From positions 1-13,027 of the forward strand of contig JBKHYG010000023.1 in NCBI GenBank assembly GCA_046565595.1: a DNA stretch of 13,027 nucleotides, written 5' to 3'. Each line of letters starts with the position of its first letter. Within the stretch, counting starts at the first letter, position 1. The notes below the pieces were generated by a model, which had not been told where the DNA came from, did not search any database, and saw only the letters and a program-made list of their open reading frames with translations. Shown one piece after another: positions 5,795-12,870 of the stretch. The stretch comes from JBKHYG01 sp046565595. Its GTDB lineage: Bacteria > Actinomycetota > AC-67. The translations under genes were made by a program, and so were the position numbers.

Positions 5795-7072
5795 ATGGAA
5801 GCACTATTCGGCGGTATCCAACGAGGTCTAGGAGCCGCACTCAACGGGATCTACGAAGTAGTCGGCTCATATGGCCTAGCCATCATCCTGCTGACCCTGG
5901 TGGTGCGTGCGGTGATGATCCCGCTGACCATCAAGCAGACGCGCTCGATGAAGGCGATGCAAGAGTTGCAGCCGCAGATGAAGGCGATCCAGGGCAAGTA
6001 CAAGGAACTTCAGAAGAAGGCCAAGGATCGCATGGAACTGCAGCAGATCCGGCTCGAGATGAACCGGGAGCTGCAGGGGCTATACCGCGAGCATGGAGCG
6101 AATCCGGCCGCTGGTTGCCTACCCCTGCTGGCACAGATGCCTGTCTTCATCGCGATGTTCTCGATCATGAGAGCCTCGATCATCGTATTGCCGGCGGTGG
6201 CTACGCTTCCCGGCGGCGCTCCTATCCCTGCCGATGCTTTCCAGGGCAAGGACCTTCGCAACACGGTCTGCCGGCCGTATGACCAGGGAGCAGCGAAGAT
6301 AGTCGCCCCGGATGTGAACGGAGACAGCCCTTCGGCGATCGCATGTATCTACGAGGGGGACGACGAGCCAGACATCTTCGAGGTGTCGGACTTCCGCGAT
6401 CGTGACGGCGAGTCGATCGACGCCGGCTTCGTGGCTAACTGCAGGCCCAAGGAGGACGGCGACACCTGGCGATTCGAGTGTAACTCCGCGTTGGGCTCGG
6501 GACATGTTCCGCAGGATGGGGAACTGTTCGAGGATCTCTCGGTGGATGGCGCGGATATCTTGACCATGCACCCAGGGTGTTCGGCTACTTCGGCTGCCTC
6601 GGATCCTGGCATCCGTTCTTGCACCGCTACGAAGGAGACTTCCGGGGCTACCGAAGCCTTCCCCTACTACATCCTGGTGGGCTTGATCGTGGCGACGAGT
6701 TACTACCAGACCAAGCAGATGCAGAGCCGCAACCCTGCTCAGGTGACCGACCAGCAGCGGATGATGACTCGGATCATGCCTGTCTTCTTCGGGTTCATCT
6801 CTCTTAGCATCCCTGCGGGCGCCAACACCTACTTCCTGGCATCCAACCTCTGGACCATCGGCCAGCAGCACTTGTTGTTCAAGGATCAGAACCAGGCGGC
6901 AGCGGCTGCGGCGGCAACCAAGGAGAAGGGCCCCAAGCCCAACAAGGGTCCTGCCCAGACGCCCCCTTCTGACAAGGCAAAACAGACTCTCCAGAACTCT
7001 CAAGCCAACCCTACGAGTAGGTCCCAGCAGAAGCGGTCCAACAAGAGCAAGAAGCGCAAGAAGCGTCGGTAG
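5795..7072 (+). CDS. yidC: Membrane protein insertase YidC (Oxa1 family) with a large extracytoplasmic insertion
   Basis: YidC inserts membrane proteins alone or with SecYEG. The 425-residue protein starts at an ATG preceded by AAGGAAAG. The five-helix insertase core is visible. TM1 is at about 24-45 with the conserved groove Arg at 38 (LVVRAVMIP). A charged cytoplasmic helical loop covers about 48-102. TM2 is at about 108-133 (GCLPLLAQMPVFIAMFSIM), TM3 at about 289-304 and TM4-TM5 at about 325-358. Between TM2 and TM3 lie about 150 residues, much more than usual for this loop. They are acidic and contain six Cys (159, 184, 216, 229, 262, 276). By YidC topology this part faces outside the cytoplasm, where disulfides could form. 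The C-terminus has an Ala run (368-374) and a strongly basic tail ending KKRKKRR, as in YidC forms that contact ribosomes. Confidence 0.95.
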   Translation: MEALFGGIQRGLGAALNGIYEVVGSYGLAIILLTLVVRAVMIPLTIKQTRSMKAMQELQPQMKAIQGKYKELQKKAKDRMELQQIRLEMNRELQGLYREHGANPAAGCLPLLAQMPVFIAMFSIMRASIIVLPAVATLPGGAPIPADAFQGKDLRNTVCRPYDQGAAKIVAPDVNGDSPSAIACIYEGDDEPDIFEVSDFRDRDGESIDAGFVANCRPKEDGDTWRFECNSALGSGHVPQDGELFEDLSVDGADILTMHPGCSATSAASDPGIRSCTATKETSGATEAFPYYILVGLIVATSYYQTKQMQSRNPAQVTDQQRMMTRIMPVFFGFISLSIPAGANTYFLASNLWTIGQQHLLFKDQNQAAAAAAATKEKGPKPNKGPAQTPPSDKAKQTLQNSQANPTSRSQQKRSNKSKKRKKRR

Positions 7073-7080
7073 GAGGATCC

Positions 7081-7581
7081 ATGAGTGAAGAGGAAGCCCC
7101 TCTAGACCCGGTCGAAGAGCTCATGAACAGCCAGGCGGATCTAGCCGAGGAATTCATCGAAGGCCTGCTAGATCGCCTTGGGTTGGACGGTGAAGCCGTC
7201 GCCGACCTGGACGACGAGCAGATAGTCGTCGAGGTCAAGGGCCCTGACCTCGCGTTGCTGATCGGCCATCATGGCTCGATGATCGAGTCGGTCCAAGACC
7301 TAACTCGGGCCGTAGTCAATCACCGGACCGGCGAGCGGGCGATGCTGATGATCGACATCGGGTGCTATCGAGCCAAGCGTCGGGAGGCGCTGCAGGACAA
7401 GGCGCGCCGGATCGCGGATGAGGTGCTGGAGTCGGGTGAGCCGGTCGCGCTTGCGCCTATGGCTCCCTACGAGCGCAAGGCCATCCACGACGCCATCGCG
7501 GATCTGGATGGGGTGTGGAGCGACTCGGAAGGCGAAGGCCAGGATCGATATGTCGTTGTTCATCCTGATTCGCGGGTCTGA
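7081..7581 (+). CDS. khpB: RNA-binding protein KhpB/Jag (KH and R3H domains)
   Basis: KhpB (also Jag or EloR) is a cytoplasmic RNA-binding protein linked to cell elongation and to small-RNA or mRNA control, and it often follows yidC. The 166-residue product has a KH domain at about 45-92 with GPDLALLIGHHGSMIESVQDL, where the canonical G-x-x-G region reads GHHG. An R3H domain follows at about 98-162, with R-x-x-ALQDKARR, PMAPYERKAIHDAI (E131, R132, H136) and the SEGEGQDRYVVVHP end. The separate Jag-N domain of Firmicutes is absent, as is usual in actinobacteria. AGGAGG at 7071-7076 overlaps the yidC stop and lies 4 nt before the ATG, so co-translation with yidC is likely. Confidence 0.93.
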   Translation: MSEEEAPLDPVEELMNSQADLAEEFIEGLLDRLGLDGEAVADLDDEQIVVEVKGPDLALLIGHHGSMIESVQDLTRAVVNHRTGERAMLMIDIGCYRAKRREALQDKARRIADEVLESGEPVALAPMAPYERKAIHDAIADLDGVWSDSEGEGQDRYVVVHPDSRV

Positions 7582-7595
7582 GCAGGCGGGCTGAC

Positions 7596-8396
7596 ATGGG
7601 GGAACAGCCGGGCGACGGTGTTCCCCGTGAAACATCTGACGAGGGCTCCAGAGGCGCGCATCCCGGACGCTCTCGTTACCCCCGAGGCGAGGCCTTGCGT
7701 GGGGTGGCGCGCGAAGATGTCGGCCCACGGGGTGTTCCCCGTGAAACATCAGCGTTTGACGGACCTGATGCCCAAATGCGGGTGGCCGAGGCCCTAAGAG
7801 CCGTCGGTGCCGACCCAACTCGAGCGGAACTCCTGATCGAACATGCTCGAGCGGTCTGGAGGTCTGCCGACCGACTGGGACTCGTCTCCGACCGAAGTCT
7901 CGGCCGCATCCTCTCGCGGCACACCCTTGACTCTCTGGGCTTCGCCAGCGCTCGGAGGCCGGGACCCGGGGAGCGGTGGGCTGATGTCGGCTCAGGTGCG
8001 GGCTTCCCGGGGTTGGTCCTCGCCGTGGCCTTCCCAGAGACCGATTTCGTGCTCGTTGAGTCCCAGCAACGACGGGCAGGCTTCCTGGAACTCCAGCTCC
8101 TCGATCTTGGGGCGTCCAACGCGCGAGTCTTTGCGAGGCGTCTACAGGAGCTCCCTGAAGACCAAAGCGGCTTCGATGTCGTAACTGCTCGAGCCTTCAG
8201 TTCTTCCGAAGGTTCCGGCTCCTCCCCAGCAGCCTTCGGCCTGCTGTCTACCATCGCCAAGCCGCCTCACGGCGTCGTTCTCATCGCAGCTGGCGAGACC
8301 GCGGAGACGCCGGATCCCGATTCGGCAACCAGAGAGGTTCGGGTGCTTCCGCCCGCCGTTGACTACCCCACCCGGTACCTTATGATGCATGTTTGA
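7596..8396 (+). CDS. rsmG: 16S rRNA (guanine527-N7)-methyltransferase RsmG, divergent
   Basis: RsmG methylates G527 of 16S rRNA using S-adenosylmethionine. Visible motifs are ILSRHTLDSLGF at residues 105-116, the SAM-binding WADVGSGAGFPGLVLAVAFP at 128-147, VLVESQQRRAGFLE at 152-165 and FDVVTARAF at 193-201. These order and space as in the family. The C-terminal third (202-266) is weakly conserved and lacks the usual closing strand pattern. The start is uncertain. ATG 7596 gives 266 residues with a poor Shine-Dalgarno and a Gly/Arg-rich first 60 residues that contain GVPRETS twice (8-14 and 46-52), because two parS sites lie in frame. The in-frame ATG at 7776 would leave just the conserved enzyme. 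It follows khpB by 14 nt and precedes parAB, the usual actinobacterial order. Confidence 0.85.
   Translation: MGEQPGDGVPRETSDEGSRGAHPGRSRYPRGEALRGVAREDVGPRGVPRETSAFDGPDAQMRVAEALRAVGADPTRAELLIEHARAVWRSADRLGLVSDRSLGRILSRHTLDSLGFASARRPGPGERWADVGSGAGFPGLVLAVAFPETDFVLVESQQRRAGFLELQLLDLGASNARVFARRLQELPEDQSGFDVVTARAFSSSEGSGSSPAAFGLLSTIAKPPHGVVLIAAGETAETPDPDSATREVRVLPPAVDYPTRYLMMHV
7619..7634 (+). other. parS centromere site 1 (variant)
   Basis: TGTTCCCCGTGAAACA differs from the widespread parS TGTTTCACGTGAAACA at positions 5 and 7, and from the form with a free fifth base at position 7 only. The central CACGTG becomes CCCGTG. It lies about 0.8 kb before parA, where parS sites are commonly found. 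A 20-nt stretch (7617-7636) is repeated exactly at 7731-7750. ParB encoded at 9230-10441 is the expected ligand. Confidence 0.8.
7733..7748 (+). other. parS centromere site 2 (identical variant)
   Basis: A second exact copy of TGTTCCCCGTGAAACA in the same orientation, 114 nt downstream of the first. Because 114 is a multiple of three, both copies read as Val-Pro-Arg-Glu-Thr in the rsmG frame. Two identical copies with the same departure from the consensus support a genuine site rather than chance. Confidence 0.8.
8359..8386 (+). promoter_or_regulatory. Sigma-70-type promoter for the parAB operon, inside rsmG
   Basis: TTGACT (8359-8364) and TATGAT (8381-8386) are separated by 16 nt at the 3' end of rsmG. 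Transcription would begin near 8393, about 43 nt before the parA ATG. Both hexamers are close to consensus, which stands out in this GC-rich background. Confidence 0.6.
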
Positions 8397-8435
8397 GGCG
8401 TCGGCGTCCGGCCGGCGCTCGACACGGGCCCAGAA

Positions 8436-9233
8436 ATGCCAGAATCTGCCAGAGTCATCGCGGTGGCGAACCAGAAGGGCGGCGTCGGTAAGACGACCAC
8501 CGCCGTGAATCTGGCCGGCGCCCTGGCCACCGACGGCTACCGGATCCTCTTGGTGGATCTCGATCCTCAGGGCAATGCCACGACCGGTGTTGGTATCGAC
8601 AAGTCCACCGGACCCGCTGGCACCTACGAGGTACTAAGTGGCAAGGACCCGTCTGACATCGTGCTTGGCACGGTCGTCGAGGGGCTCGATGCTCTGGCAG
8701 GTTCGATCGATCTGGCCGGAGCCGAGGTGGAACTGGCGACAGCGATGGCTCGCGAACACAAGCTCAGCGCGGCCCTGGATCCGCTGCGATCTCGCTACGA
8801 CCTCATCGTCATCGACGCTCCGCCATCCCTCGGACTGTTGACGATCAACGCGCTGGCAGCGGCCGACGGGGTGCTGATCCCGCTGCAGACCGAGTACTAC
8901 GCATTGGAGGGCCTCGGCGCATTGGCCAACACGCTCGACCTGGTGCGTGATGCGCTGAACCCGAAGTTGGACATCGCCGGGGTCGTGCTGACGATGTTCG
9001 ACGCGCGCACCAAGCTCGCAGAACAGGTCGTCGCCGAGGTGCGTGGCTTCTTCGCCGATCGTGTCTTCGAGACCGTCATCCCGCGGAGCGTTCGAGTATC
9101 GGAAGCTCCCGGGTTCGGACAACCTGTCATCACTTACGACCCACTGTCCCGCGGCGCCATCGCATATCGCGATCTGGCCCGCGAGGCGGCGAGACGCTGG
9201 AACCTGGGTAAGACCCAACGGGAGGAATCATGA
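8436..9233 (+). CDS. parA: Chromosome partitioning ATPase ParA (Soj)
   Basis: ParA is a nucleoid-binding ATPase that moves ParB-parS complexes and so segregates newly replicated origins. The 265-residue protein has the deviant Walker A KGGVGKTT at 14-21, the A' motif LLVDLDPQGN at 38-47, Walker B LIVIDAPPSLG at 123-133, the stretch MFDARTKLAEQV at 187-198 with a conserved basic residue used in DNA binding, and the family mark RSVRVSEAPGFG near 217-228. It lacks the N-terminal helix-turn-helix domain of plasmid type Ia ParA, so it is the chromosomal short form. No strong Shine-Dalgarno precedes the ATG. Its stop overlaps the parB start (ATGA at 9230-9233). A promoter at 8359-8386 can drive the operon independently of rsmG. 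Confidence 0.96.
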   Translation: MPESARVIAVANQKGGVGKTTTAVNLAGALATDGYRILLVDLDPQGNATTGVGIDKSTGPAGTYEVLSGKDPSDIVLGTVVEGLDALAGSIDLAGAEVELATAMAREHKLSAALDPLRSRYDLIVIDAPPSLGLLTINALAAADGVLIPLQTEYYALEGLGALANTLDLVRDALNPKLDIAGVVLTMFDARTKLAEQVVAEVRGFFADRVFETVIPRSVRVSEAPGFGQPVITYDPLSRGAIAYRDLAREAARRWNLGKTQREES

Positions 9234-10441
9234 GCGAGCAGAACAAGGGCGGCCTCGGCCGGGGACTCTCGGCGTTGCTGCCGAAGGTAACCCTGAACCC
9301 TCCGGCGGGTGGGAAGACGCACGAGGTTCCGATCGACGCGGACCGGGGGGAGAAAGGTCGGGCGGACGATCGTTCCGACCGCCGAGACTCCCGCGCGGAT
9401 GAAGACCGCCGAGCCCCACGCGCGAATGAACCCGGCGGCGTCACCTCTGGCGACGCGCCAACCGTCGTCCAAGGCGATACCCGGCTCGGCGCCCCTCGCT
9501 CTGGCGACGCACAACTCGGAGTCATCCGGGAGTTGCCGATCGATCAGATCCGCCCCAACCCGAAGCAGCCCCGCACGGAGTTCGACGACGATCGTCTCGG
9601 AGAGCTCGCACAGAGCATCCAGGAACTCGGCGTGTTGCAGCCCGTCCTCGTGCGTGAAACCGACGACGGATTCGAGTTGGTCGCGGGCGAACGGCGGTTG
9701 CGCGCCAGCCTGCGTGCTGGCAGGCGGACGATCCCCGCGATCGTTCGTCATCGCGAAGACGATGTGCTGTTGCTCGAAGCCTTGGTCGAGAACATCCAGC
9801 GGGTCGAGCTGAACCCGCTGGACGAGGCGGCCGCGTTGCGTGGGCTGGTCGACGATCTGGGCATCACGCACGACGAGGTCGCCAAGCGCATAGGTAAGAG
9901 CCGCGCCGCTGTCACGAACTCCCTGCGTCTGCTGACGCTCGGTGGTGAGGTTCAGCGTCGCGTGCGCGACGGAAGCTTGAGTGCTGCGCATGCGCGCGCA
10001 CTCGCATCGCTGACCGATACCGAACAGCAGACGCGGGCGGTCCGCAGGATCATCGCCGACGGGTTGAGCGTGCGCGCGACCGAACGCCTGGTCGTGACGA
10101 TGACCGCAGAGGGTGCGAAACTGACGCAGCGTGCAACAGCTACGCGCGCGGCTCGCAAGGGCAAGGCCGACGCGCCCCCGGGTGTGCTCGAGAGCGAGAT
10201 GCTGCTGTCTGATCATCTGGAGACCAGCGTGTCCGTCACCTATCGCAGCGACGGAGGAGGCCAGATCGATATCCGGTACGCCGGTCTCGAGGATCTAGAC
10301 CGCATCGTCCGCGCGATACTCGACCGCGCCGAAAGCGGACTTGCAACCGAAACCGGTCGAGCAACCGGCGGCGGTCAGGTGGTCGGCGCTGGTCGAGCAT
10401 CCGACGCAGCAGACATCGAGGAAGAGGAAGGGGACGACTGA
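9230..10441 (+). CDS. parB: Chromosome partitioning protein ParB (CTPase, parS-binding)
   Basis: ParB loads at parS, closes into a CTP-bound clamp and spreads along DNA; ParA acts on this complex. GGGAGG lies just before the ATG. The 403-residue protein begins with LGRGLSALLPKV at 9-20, the segment that stimulates ParA. A charged, probably disordered linker (about 21-97), rich in Asp, Arg and Gly, is long for the family. The ParB/Srx domain follows: IRELPIDQIRPNPKQPR at 99-115, GVLQPVLVR at 134-142, CTP-binding GERRLRA at 153-159 and LVENIQR at 185-191. The helix-turn-helix is at about 212-233 (ITHDEVAKRIGKSRAAVTNSLR, split across the two helices). The C-terminal dimerisation part is at about 326-365. 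An acidic tail ends in EEEEGDD. The stop overlaps the aminotransferase start by 1 nt. Confidence 0.96.
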   Translation: MSEQNKGGLGRGLSALLPKVTLNPPAGGKTHEVPIDADRGEKGRADDRSDRRDSRADEDRRAPRANEPGGVTSGDAPTVVQGDTRLGAPRSGDAQLGVIRELPIDQIRPNPKQPRTEFDDDRLGELAQSIQELGVLQPVLVRETDDGFELVAGERRLRASLRAGRRTIPAIVRHREDDVLLLEALVENIQRVELNPLDEAAALRGLVDDLGITHDEVAKRIGKSRAAVTNSLRLLTLGGEVQRRVRDGSLSAAHARALASLTDTEQQTRAVRRIIADGLSVRATERLVVTMTAEGAKLTQRATATRAARKGKADAPPGVLESEMLLSDHLETSVSVTYRSDGGGQIDIRYAGLEDLDRIVRAILDRAESGLATETGRATGGGQVVGAGRASDAADIEEEEGDD

Positions 10442-11646
10442 TGGAGTTCCGTCGGATCGAACGGCTCCCTCCTTATGTGTTCAGCGTCGTGCAAGACCTG
10501 AAGGCGAAGGCGCGCCACGCGGGTGAGGACATCATCGACCTAGGCATGGGCAACCCGGACCTACCCAGCCCCGAGCCTGTCGTCGCCAAACTGGTGGAGG
10601 CCGCGCAGAACCCGCGGAACCACCGCTACTCGATGAGTCGGGGGCTACCGAAGCTGCGCAAGGCGATCACCGACTACTACGAGCGGCGGTTCGATGTCGT
10701 CCTGGATCCTGACACCGAGGCGGTCGTCACCATGGGAGCCAAGGAAGGCTTCAGCCACCTGATGTGGACGCTGGTCGGACCGAACGACTCTGCGTTGGTG
10801 CCAAGCCCCACCTACCCGATCCACACGATCGGTGTGCTGTTCGCTGGCGCGCAGTTGCGCGCGGTGCCGCTCGCGCCGGACTCTGGGGATTTCTTCGAGG
10901 CGCTGCAGGACGCTTATGAGCGCACCTGGCCGCGGCCACGCTTGGTGGTAACCAGCTTCCCGCACAACCCGACGACCGTGTGCGTCGACATCTCGTTCTT
11001 CGAGCGTCTGGTCGAGTTCGCTAAACGCAACGAGATGTTCGTCGTCCACGACTTCGCGTACGGCGACTTCTGCTTCGATGACTACAAGGCGCCGAGCCTG
11101 CTGCAGGTCGACGGTGCGCGCGAGGTCGGCATCGAGCTGTACTCGATGACGAAGTCGTTCTCGATGCCAGGCTGGCGGATCGCGTTCGCGTTGGGTAACC
11201 AGCAGATGGTCGGCGCGCTGACCAAGATCAAGAGCTATCTGGATTACGGCGTCTTCCAGCCGGTCCAGATCGCAACGATCATCGCGCTGAACGAGTGCAG
11301 CGAGGAACCTAAACGCATCCAGGAGGTCCACCAGGGCCGTCGCGATGTGCTCATCTCCGGACTCGCCAACGCCGGATGGCATGTTCCAGCGCCGAAGGCG
11401 ACGATGTTCGTATGGGCACGCATCCCGGAGGCGTTCGCGTCGCTTGGCAGCCTGGAGTTCTCGAAGTACATGTTGACAGAGGCCAAGGTCGCGATCAGCC
11501 CGGGGGTCGGATTCGGACCTGAGGGCGAAGGTTTCATCAGGTTCGCTCTGATCGAGAACGAGCATCGCCTGAGACAAGCGACGCGCGGCATCAAGCATGC
11601 GCTCGCGAAGGGACCAGACCATGCGAGGGAGGTGCTTTCACGATGA
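10441..11646 (+). CDS. alaC: Class I/II PLP-dependent aminotransferase, AlaC-like
   Basis: The product is a fold-type I pyridoxal-phosphate aminotransferase of 401 residues. It opens with MEFRRIERLPPYVFSVVQDL and IIDLGMGNPDLPSP (31-44), both typical of AlaC/alanine transaminases, which make alanine from pyruvate and glutamate. LL-diaminopimelate aminotransferase is a near relative and cannot be fully excluded. Visible sites are Y-S-M-S-R-G-L-P (63-70), FPHNPT with N176, VVHDFAYGDF with D204, the PLP lysine K238 in SMTKSFSMPGWRIAF, and the substrate carboxylate-binding R367 in FIRFALIEN. The start shares one base with the parB stop (TGATG), so it sits in the parAB operon, an odd partner for segregation genes. 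AGGAAGGGG lies upstream. Its stop overlaps the next small gene (ATGA). Confidence 0.9.
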   Translation: MEFRRIERLPPYVFSVVQDLKAKARHAGEDIIDLGMGNPDLPSPEPVVAKLVEAAQNPRNHRYSMSRGLPKLRKAITDYYERRFDVVLDPDTEAVVTMGAKEGFSHLMWTLVGPNDSALVPSPTYPIHTIGVLFAGAQLRAVPLAPDSGDFFEALQDAYERTWPRPRLVVTSFPHNPTTVCVDISFFERLVEFAKRNEMFVVHDFAYGDFCFDDYKAPSLLQVDGAREVGIELYSMTKSFSMPGWRIAFALGNQQMVGALTKIKSYLDYGVFQPVQIATIIALNECSEEPKRIQEVHQGRRDVLISGLANAGWHVPAPKATMFVWARIPEAFASLGSLEFSKYMLTEAKVAISPGVGFGPEGEGFIRFALIENEHRLRQATRGIKHALAKGPDHAREVLSR

Positions 11647-11786
11647 GCAAAGACGGTTGGCCGAGCGAAGCTGAAGCCCTTGGCTTCGAACCACACTCGG
11701 AGAAGAGACGCGCGTTGCTCGGCCTGCTGCTGGGTGTCGCGCTGGCCGCGTTCGTCCTCGCCTTCATGCGGAGGCGCAGAGGCTGA
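11643..11786 (+). CDS. Small single-pass membrane protein, unknown function (47 residues)
   Basis: A short frame of 47 residues begins at ATG 11643, overlapping the aminotransferase stop by 4 nt (ATGA), with GGAGGTG at 11628-11634 and 8 nt spacing, the best Shine-Dalgarno in this operon. The stop is 2 nt before the next gene. The first 23 residues are polar (MSKDGWPSEAEALGFEPHSE and KRR). Residues 24-41 form one hydrophobic helix (ALLGLLLGVALAAFVLAF), followed by MRRRRG. The basic flanks on both sides, heaviest at the C-terminus, leave orientation open; the positive-inside rule slightly favours the C-terminal end in the cytoplasm. No family is recognised. Coupling on both sides makes it a very probable real gene. 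Confidence 0.8.
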   Translation: MSKDGWPSEAEALGFEPHSEKRRALLGLLLGVALAAFVLAFMRRRRG

Positions 11787-11788
11787 CG

Positions 11789-12412
11789 ATGGCGCGCGTC
11801 ATCCGGGATCTGACCCACACGAACCTCGACGACATCCCGTCGCCGTGTCGTTCGTGCAGTTTCTGGGAGTTCTCGCCGGCTGACCGAGACTTCACCGCGA
11901 CCGCCAGCGACGGCGAGTTCGAGAAGGAAGCTTGGTGCAGCGAGGTTTCGCTCGTCCACGGCTCTGCGGGCAAGGTCGCCTACAAGGATGGTAGGCCGGT
12001 CGGCTTCGCCTTGTGCGGGCCGCAGGAGGTCTTCCACGGCGCCGAGATGTTTCCGCTACGGATCAGCCGAGACGCCCTCTTCTTCGCCACGATGAAGATC
12101 AGCGAGGAGGACCGTGGGGCCGGGATCGGAAAGGCCTTGGTCCATGCGGTCCTGAAGGAAGCCAAGGCCAGAGGCAAACGCGCCATCGAAGCATATGGGG
12201 ACCGTCAGTGGCAACACGAAGTGTGTATCATGCCTGCCTCGTTCCTTGAGGCCCTAGGCTTCAAGGTTAAGCGGGAACATCCGCGCTTCCCTCTATACCG
12301 CATGGATCTCGGCTCGATAGCGAAGCTGTCCAAGAATGTGGAAGCTGCGGTCGAATCGTTCCTAGAGTCCGTCTTCGCCCGCGAGGCCGCGGTACCCGAA
12401 CGCGCCGGCTGA
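11789..12412 (+). CDS. GNAT family N-acetyltransferase with N-terminal Cys pair
   Basis: The 207-residue protein has the GNAT acetyl-CoA-binding motif RGAGIGKALVHAVLKEA at 109-125, preceded by the strand ALFFATMKI at 96-104 and followed by KRAIEAYG at 130-137 and FLEALGFKVKREHPRFPLYRMDL at about 152-174. GNAT enzymes transfer an acetyl group to an amine; the substrate here is unknown. Near the start it has C-R-S-C-S-F-W-E (20-27), a C-x2-C motif that may bind metal, with further Cys at 50, 76 and 146. It is 2 nt after the small membrane protein gene and ends the parAB-led operon. GNAT genes near parAB are known in some actinobacteria, so the linkage may be meaningful, though no partition role is shown. 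Confidence 0.85.
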   Translation: MARVIRDLTHTNLDDIPSPCRSCSFWEFSPADRDFTATASDGEFEKEAWCSEVSLVHGSAGKVAYKDGRPVGFALCGPQEVFHGAEMFPLRISRDALFFATMKISEEDRGAGIGKALVHAVLKEAKARGKRAIEAYGDRQWQHEVCIMPASFLEALGFKVKREHPRFPLYRMDLGSIAKLSKNVEAAVESFLESVFAREAAVPERAG

Positions 12413-12468
12413 ACCTTCCCAAGCCCGGCTCCGTATACCCCTGTGACCGTATCTACCCGGGAGGCGTC

Positions 12469-12870
12469 ATGGTTCTCAGCCAACGCATCGGAATGTTGTT
12501 CGGAATCATCTATATCGCCGTCGGAGCCATCGGCTTCGCAGTGACCTCTGGTGTCGGCTTCGCCGCAACCAGTGGCAAAGACCTGATCATCTTCGAGGTG
12601 AACCCGCTACATAACATCGTCCACCTGGCCGTCGGACTGGCACTCGTCCTTGCTGCGCGCGCTGGCGCGCAGGCCGCTAAGGGCATGAATGCCGTGGTCG
12701 GCGGCGTTTATCTGATCGTCGGGGTCTTGGGTTTCGCTCTCGTTGGGACTGACGCGAACCTGATCGCTCTTAACCAGCCCGACAACCTGCTCCACCTTGC
12801 CTCTGCCGCGGTGTTGCTGTTCCTCGGGACCCAGACCGGAGCCTCCTCACCGGTGTCGGTCAGGGACTGA
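12469..12870 (+). CDS. DUF4383 family membrane protein
   Basis: The 133-residue protein has four hydrophobic helices at about 7-26, 47-65, 73-92 and 104-119, with the DUF4383 pattern: NPLHNIVHLAVGLALVLAAR at 45-64 and, near the fourth helix, NQPDNLLHLASA at 102-113. The family is common in actinobacteria and some cyanobacteria, and its function is unknown. GGGAGG at 12459-12464 lies 4 nt before the ATG. The 56-nt gap after the GNAT gene contains TATACC (12434-12439), which could be a -10 element, but no convincing -35 is seen. It is thus either the last gene of the operon or separately expressed. A hairpin lies just after the stop. Confidence 0.85.
   Translation: MVLSQRIGMLFGIIYIAVGAIGFAVTSGVGFAATSGKDLIIFEVNPLHNIVHLAVGLALVLAARAGAQAAKGMNAVVGGVYLIVGVLGFALVGTDANLIALNQPDNLLHLASAAVLLFLGTQTGASSPVSVRD

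Noticed and set aside
5266..6282. Plus-strand open frame of 338 codons
   Set aside because: It runs in another frame across rnpA, yidD and the start of yidC, all of which show clear family motifs. Its product is Arg/Pro/Gly-rich with no domain, as expected of a GC-rich shadow.
6119..7003. Minus-strand open frame of 294 codons
   Set aside because: It is antisense to yidC, with no support beyond length.
9134..10216. Minus-strand open frame of 360 codons
   Set aside because: It is fully antisense to the end of parA and most of parB and has no recognisable motif.
10645..11622. Minus-strand open frame of 325 codons
   Set aside because: It is antisense to the aminotransferase, whose PLP lysine and other motifs are clear. 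The antisense product is Arg/Asp/Val-rich and has no motif.
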